Source: Arion vulgaris
Taxonomy: Eukaryota > Mollusca > Gastropoda > Stylommatophora > Arionidae
Direction: 5' to 3'
Assembly: GCA_020796225.1 (NCBI GenBank)
Contig: CM036753.1
Location: 4,214,001-4,278,000 of the forward strand
DNA: 64,000 bases
The translations under genes were made by a program, and so were the position numbers. Shown here piece by piece: positions 58,801-64,000 of the stretch. Within the stretch, counting starts at the first letter, position 1. Each line of letters starts with the position of its first letter. Under the pieces are notes generated by a model, which had not been told where the DNA came from, did no database searches, and saw nothing but the letters and a program-made list of their open reading frames with translations.

Positions 58801-60455
58801 GTCACTTTATATGCTCACAATAGTTCAATTTTCATGTCACTTTATATGCTCACAATAGTTCAATTTTCATGTCACTTTATATGCTCACAATAGTTCAATT
58901 TTCATGTCACTTTATATGCTCACAATAGTTCAATTTTCATGTCACTTTATATGCTCACAATAGATCAATTTTCATGTCACTTTATATGCTCACAATAGAG
59001 TTCAATTTTCATGTCACTTTATATGCTCACAATAGTTCAATTTTCATGTCACTTTATATGCTCACAATAGAGTTCAATTTTCATGTCACTTTATATGCTC
59101 ACAATAGTTCAATTTTCATGTCACTTTATATGCTCACAATAGTTCAATTTTCATGTCACTTTATATGCTCACAATAGTTCAATTTTCATGTCACTTTATA
59201 TGCTCACAATAGTTCAATTTTCATGTCACTTTATATGCTCACAATAGTTCAATTTTCATGTCACTTTATATGCTCACAATAGTTCAATTTTCATGTCACT
59301 TTATATGCTCACAATAGTTCAATTTTCATGTCACTTTATATGCTCACAATAGTTCAATTTTCATGTCACTTTATATGCTCACAATAGTTCAATTTTCATG
59401 TCACTTTATATGCTCACAATAGTTCAATTTTCATGTCACTTTATATGCTCACAATAGTTCAATTTTCATGTCACTTTATATGCTCACAATAGAGTTCAAT
59501 TTTCATGTCACTTTATATGCTCACAATAGTTCAATTTTCATGTCACTTTATATGCTCACAATAGTTCAATTTTCATGTCACTTTATATGCTCACAATAGT
59601 TCAATTTTCATGTCACTTTATATGCTCACAATAGTTCAATTTTCATGTCACTTTATATGCTCACAATAGTTCAATTTTCATGTCACTTTATATGCTCACA
59701 ATAGTTCAATTTTCATGTCACTTTATATGCTCACAATAGTTCAATTTTCATGTCACTTTATATGCTCACAATAGTTCAATTTTCATGTCACTTTATATGC
59801 TCACAATAGAGTTCAATTTTCATGTCACTTTATATGCTCACAATAATAGTTCAATTTTCATGTCACTTTATATGCTCACAATAGTTCAATTTTCATGTCA
59901 CTTTATATGCTCACAATAGTTCAATTTTCATGTCACTTTATATGCTCACAATAGTTCAATTTTCATGTCACTTTATATGCTCACAATAGTTCAATTTTCA
60001 TGTCACTTTATATGCTCACAATAGAGTTCAATTTTCATGTCACTTTATATGCTCACAATAGTTCAATTTTCATGTCACTTTATATGCTCACAATAGTTCA
60101 ATTTTCATGTCACTTTATATGCTCACAATAGTTCAATTTTCATGTCACTTTATATGCTCACAAGAGTTCAATTTTCATGTCACTTTATATGCTCACAATA
60201 GTTCAATTTTCATGTCACTTTATATGCTCACAATAGTTCAATTTTCATGTCACTTTATATGCTCACAATAGTTCAATTTTCATGTCACTTTATATGCTCA
60301 CAATAGTTCAATTTTCATGTCACTTTATATGCTCACAATAGTTCAATTTTCATGTCACTTTATATGCTCACAATAGTTCAATTTTCATGTCACTTTATAT
60401 GCTCACAATAGTTCAATTTTCATGTCACTTTATATGCTCACAATAGTTCAATTTT
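55850..60455. repeat. Satellite-like array of 35/37-bp units, about 4.6 kb
   Basis: Unit GTTCAATTTTCATGTCACTT, TATATGCTCACAATA, with or without an extra GA before GTTC (37 or 35 bp) and a rarer CACAAGA form. About 125 to 130 copies, nearly identical. The order of long and short units repeats at 323 bp (9 units) and 1049 bp (56310 and 57359 start the same 345-bp pattern). The distal part (about 59.1-60.4 kb) is almost pure 35-bp. Confidence 0.97.
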
Positions 60456-60514
60456 CACATATTTATTTACAGTATCAGTCAGTTTTATTTGATTTTGAGT
60501 TCTTTCTTGATAGA

Positions 60515-60785
60515 TCTATTTGTTCTCTTCTCTGTCTATAGTAAACTTCTTCTTCTATTTGTTCTCTTCTCTGTCTATAGTAAACTTCTTCTATTTGTTC
60601 TCTTCTCTGTCTATAGTAAACTTCTTCTTCTATTTGTTCTCTTCTCTGTCTATAGTAAACTTCTTCTATTTGTTCTCTTCTCTGTCTATAGTAAACTTCT
60701 TCTTCTATTTGTTCTCTTCTCTGTCTATAGTAAACTTCTTCTTCTATTTGTTCTCTTCTCTGTCTATAGTAAACTTCTTCTTCTT
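60515..60785. repeat. 36/39-bp minisatellite next to a SINE tail
   Basis: CTATTTGTTCTCTTCTCTGT, CTATAGTAAACTTCTTCTT, seven copies differing by one CTT triplet (36 or 39 bp). It abuts the (CTT)n start of a minus-strand SINE A. Confidence 0.95.
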
Positions 60786-61600
60786 CGAATGCTCCCTATC
60801 GACCACTTGTTAAACCACACTTGTATGTGATCTGAGCCTAAGAACGATTGTATGTTGTGCCAGTTACCAGAGATCCACGTGAGTCTCTGAATTTATGCGC
60901 CTACAAGTAGGCCAGCACATCCAATTTCTTCGACGCTTTTCACCATGAACACAAACAGAGCAACGTTCAACATAATATGTCTCCCCACATTATGCTACCA
61001 GTGCCAAACCTGAACACTGACATCAAATGACAGAAGAAAGCTAGTCACAACAGAAATGAAGCGTCTACGAAAAATGCTGGGAGTAACAAGAAGAGACCGG
61101 CTTAGAAATGAAAACATCAGGAAAAAAGTGGGTACAACATCAATACTGAACTTTATTAAGAAGCAATAAATTAAATGGTTCGGCCACATAAGCAGATTAC
61201 CAACTGGCAGTATACCACAGAGAGCAATGTTGTTCCGATACAGTGGATACAAAGCAAAAGGCCGACCACGCAAAAGGTGAACCTCAGAGATAACAGAGGC
61301 GACCAAAGACACTATTTATGAACCACACACAAAAGTCCGTGCTAGAAAACTCTTCTTAACCTGAAGCTGTGAGGCAAACCAGGATTGGAGAAGAGAAAGA
61401 AAGACAAGGTGCATAGAGAGGCTCGCTCCAGGTGTCCCCTTTTTGGCCTGACGCTGAAAGGCTAACAGGATTAGAGAATAGATAGATAGATGGGGTTGCT
61501 TCCTAGGCTCCTACCTCAGTCGCCTCTTACAACATGCCTTGTAGGTCGCAGTGTTACTATTCTTTGCTCCCCTTGCGCGCCCAGGCAACACATTGGCTCA
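60775..61600 (-). mobile_element. SINE family A, split by LINE family C
   Basis: The first part (60775-60940) has TTCTTCGAATGCTCCCTATC, GATCTGAGCCTAAGAACGAT and GGCCAGCACATCCAATTTCT. The second part (61495-61600) has GCTTCCTAGGCTCCTACCTC and AGTCGCCTCTTACAACATGC. A roughly 29-bp extra block (CAGAGATCCACGTGAGTCTC) interrupts the first part. Confidence 0.85.
60941..61494 (+). mobile_element. LINE family C 3' end inside SINE A
   Basis: Reads [65 protein letters not shown] with stops, then CCTGAAGCTGTGAGGCAAAC. The best preserved family C copy. It ends in a GATA repeat. Target duplication unclear. Confidence 0.85.
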
Positions 61601-61669
61601 TGGAATACGAAAGACTCTTCTGTAACACTTATATTCAAAAGCACATATACCTTTTTCACAAGCTTTGTT

Positions 61670-62105
61670 AAATGACCATGTTTTACACCCCATACGTTGC
61701 CAATGGGAATATGCATGCTCTTAGTATTTTAATCTTTATTTTCTTATCGGTTCCATTCCATACTGTTTTTGTTGTTTAATTTTTTGGAAAGGCCATGTTT
61801 GTTTTTCACTTCATTTCCTGTATTCCATTTCCATCTCTAGTTAGCAGTGAAATGAGATATTCAAAACTATTCACGTTTTCGATTTTCTCTCCGAGTATAA
61901 AAATATCCTTTGCCATCCTTGTTTTATCAGTAGTAATTATTTTTGTTTTTGTCACATTGAGCTCATGAGATATAGATTTTGTATTTAATTTTTCTACTTC
62001 ACTTCCATTATTAATTTCTGAATCCATTTTGTTCATGCAGAGCTAAACTATACTCTAAGCGTGTGTCCAAATTTTCAAGGCACTTTGATCATCAAGAAAA
62101 ACTGG
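61670..62105 (-). mobile_element. LINE RT connection fragment
   Basis: Minus frame: SHELNVTKTKIITTDKTRMA, KDIFILGEKIENVNSFEYLI. Matches the L-x-I-N-x-x-K-T-K-x-M ... V-x-x-F-x-Y-L-G block downstream of YADD in family E. Confidence 0.75.
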
Positions 62106-62194
62106 AGCTTTACGATGGGTGTTAATATTAAAATTAAAAACTGCATATAATGGTTCTTTATTCGCAGATCTATTCTATAACATTATGTCTTCTA

Positions 62195-62400
62195 TCGAAC
62201 CACACTGAGTACACCCATATTGCCCAAACTTTCGAACCACACTGAGTACACGCATATTGCTCAAAATGACACAAATTTGCACAAAACAGATGGCTACTGA
62301 TAAGACTTTATAAATATAAAATCATTTTATAGTACCACATCTACTAAGTTATACGGTAGCATAAGGTTACAATGCTAACCAATGCAGATGTGTTATAGTT
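62195..62400 (+). mobile_element. T2 repeat copy with 38-bp duplication
   Basis: CGAACCACACTGAGTACACS CATATTGC occurs twice (62198 and 62235). Then TTATAGTACCACATCTACTA and TTATACGGTAGCA belong to repeat T2. Confidence 0.5.
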
Positions 62401-62499
62401 TGAGAATATCCACATTGTAATTGTATGAATGCAGATAATAATAATGAATTATAAGAACCCCAGGGGAAGCAGCTGCCTCAATGAATATTATTAATAATT

Positions 62500-62725
62500 A
62501 GACAGTGTTTTTTTTCCGATCCAGAAGCACTTGAGCTTTTCAGCTCTTCGGTTCGGTGCCATGGACATCGTAACCCTTCTGTTCGGTGCCACGAACACCG
62601 TAAATCTGGGGAATATGTGGCTTTTTCTGCCATCCCGCGGAATTGAACCCGCACACACAGAGGGATAGTCACCCGTAGTCCAACGCGCTACGAACACGCT
62701 GGGCAGACGGGCAGACAGTGTATAA
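62500..62725 (-). mobile_element. tRNA-derived SINE
   Basis: On the minus strand GTAGCGCGTTGGACTACGGG (box A region) is followed by GTGCGGGTTCAATTCCGCGG (box B). A body with two copies of GAACRGTGTTCGTGGCACC-like sequence follows. The cloverleaf is not closed, so a SINE rather than a working tRNA gene. Confidence 0.65.
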
Positions 62726-63029
62726 GTATTAGGCTTCCGGAAAAAACAAATCACCAACCATAGGATTCGAACAACAAACCCTTATTTCTTACGGCAACCA
62801 ATTGTCCAGTCCAACAATACGAGCACTTTTAAGAACATAGCCAGCTAGCTGCTTAAAAAGGAGCTTTACTAAGGAGTTTCTTTCACAAACGCTCTAGTGC
62901 TGAACACAGAATAATCAAGTCAGATTCGATCGAACAGTTTTACACAAACACATGACTTGTATATTTGAGACGAAACAACAGCATACATAGTAACATACAC
63001 ACGGCTGTAGACAGGTGTAGACTATTTTG

Positions 63030-63390
63030 TCCCAGGGCAGGCAGGAGTTAAATGTAATGAACGAGCTGATAGATTGGCTCGCTTGGCTACAATATCAGAT
63101 GGAGCTGCCATGGATCGAAATGACATTCTTCACGCATTGGAGAGTCTTTCCGAACAGAGGAGTTTCATTGCTGTGAATCCCACTTGCTGACCAGATTGAT
63201 AGAGATGGTTGTCAATATTGGTGCAGCCTGAAAATAACGACATACTAAATATGCAAAGAGATTGATTAATCAACATCAAACTGGCGTGCTGAGCCGTTGA
63301 ACGCTGCTGGATTTTCCGATACGGAGATCGGAGCACCTATGGGTATGTCCGGAGTGCTATGATGGTAGTCCCCATATAACTGATAACTGA
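63030..63390 (+). mobile_element. LINE RNase H-type C-terminal fragment
   Basis: [43 protein letters not shown], then LINIKLAC and TYGYVRSAMMV in other frames; ends ATAACTGATAACTG. Same family as 39.66-40.0 kb and 50.0-51.3 kb. Confidence 0.8.
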
Positions 63391-64000
63391 AACATATGAC
63401 ACATCATTCATAGCAGCTTCAATGTATTGTAGAGAGATAATAAGGAGTTTCAAGAACCCCAGAGGAAGCAACGGAGCCAATGTTGCCGTAAGAAATAAAG
63501 TATTGTGATTGGAATCCTAGTTTGATAAATGTTTTCTTCTGGAAGCGTCTAATTCTTTGTACACTGTCTATTAATTGTAGAATGTCAAGATTAAACTACT
63601 AATAAGTTATAAATAAAATATATGTGTTCTTCTTTCTTCTATTCCACCATTATACTTTTTATAGATGTTGTGATGGTTGAAGCAGATAGATCTTTAAGTA
63701 GCTTGTTTTAAGGCACTTTGTAAGCTGATATTTCATTTTTCTAAGGCATTAGTTTCTTGTGCCGCCTTTCCATCTTTGCTGGTCTTCCTCTTGCTTTGGA
63801 ATCATTATAGCTTTTCTGTGTTGGCTCTTTGTGGTAAGAGCGAACACGCAGGAAACGGAGCTTTATTGATACGTTCAGTTTTGATCTTCCAATCCCATGA
63901 CCTTCTAAGACACCCTATTCTTTTAGATCCATATTGCTGTCGTTCAATTGACACTGTAACATAGTTGCAAATTGTTCTTAAGATGCTTTATTGAGTTTCT
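63391..64000. other. End of window, mostly unassigned
   Basis: AAGAACCCCAGAGGAAGCA (63452) repeats a block at 62455 (AAGAACCCCAGGGGAAGCA). From 63640 the minus strand has SKARGRPAKMERR, which could be a LINE tail. No gene. Confidence 0.35.

Noticed and set aside
56310..59177. Repeated 115-codon frames MSLYMLTIEFNFHV
   Set aside because: Artefact of alternating 35- and 37-bp satellite units (72 bp per pair).
55850..60455. CRISPR array
   Set aside because: Units are directly adjacent with no unique spacers, in a eukaryotic genome.
62620..62720. tRNA gene on the minus strand
   Set aside because: Boxes are convincing, but the 3' acceptor half is missing and the sequence runs on into a SINE body.

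Overview
This is a window of metazoan nuclear DNA, AT-rich and very dense in repeats. It contains one recognisable host gene: the 3' two thirds of an integrin alpha subunit gene on the + strand (57 to 46682). I can read 17 consecutive exons with canonical GT-AG boundaries. Their phases join without a break into 810 codons plus a stop. They encode the last three FG-GAP blades of the beta-propeller, the thigh, calf-1 and calf-2 regions, a Ser/Thr-rich linker with a furin-type RKKR site, the light-chain ectodomain, one transmembrane helix and a cytoplasmic tail that opens with LGFFKR. The 5' exons (signal peptide, first blades, any I domain) lie upstream of the window.

The introns and the 3' flank are packed with transposable elements, mostly broken. 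There are several non-LTR (LINE) families: RNase H-bearing I/jockey-like elements at about 0.8, 4.4, 7.3, 25.5, 34-36.7, 40.9, 50-51.3, 54.4 and 63.1 kb, and 'endonuclease-reverse transcriptase' type elements at about 13.7-15.6, 18.9-20.2, 20.7-21.3 and 31.3 kb. Many further 5'-truncated LINE 3' ends are present. There are at least five SINE-like families; the best sampled is a roughly 250-bp family ending in (GAA)n, with seven copies, three of them with clear target-site duplications. Two TTAA-flanked piggyBac-type MITEs and one hAT-like non-autonomous element are also visible. Several elements are nested, so insertion order can be read directly.

The third component is tandem repeats: arrays with units of about 20, 24, 30, 36, 46, 49, 57 and 70 bp, and a 4.6-kb satellite-like array at 55.85-60.45 kb built from 35-bp and 37-bp variants with higher-order structure. 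Arrays whose unit is a multiple of three bases give long open frames that are not genes. At least three arrays look like amplified LINE 3' ends.

Organism: an invertebrate animal. The mix of RNase H-bearing LINEs, (GAA)n-tailed SINEs and minisatellites would fit a lophotrochozoan such as a mollusc, but this is inference from style, not a species-level identification. I found no rRNA, functional tRNA, CRISPR array or prokaryotic gene, and no cluster suggesting a new multi-gene system. The points most worth following are the integrin gene itself, the nested elements with readable target sites, and the origin of the tandem arrays.
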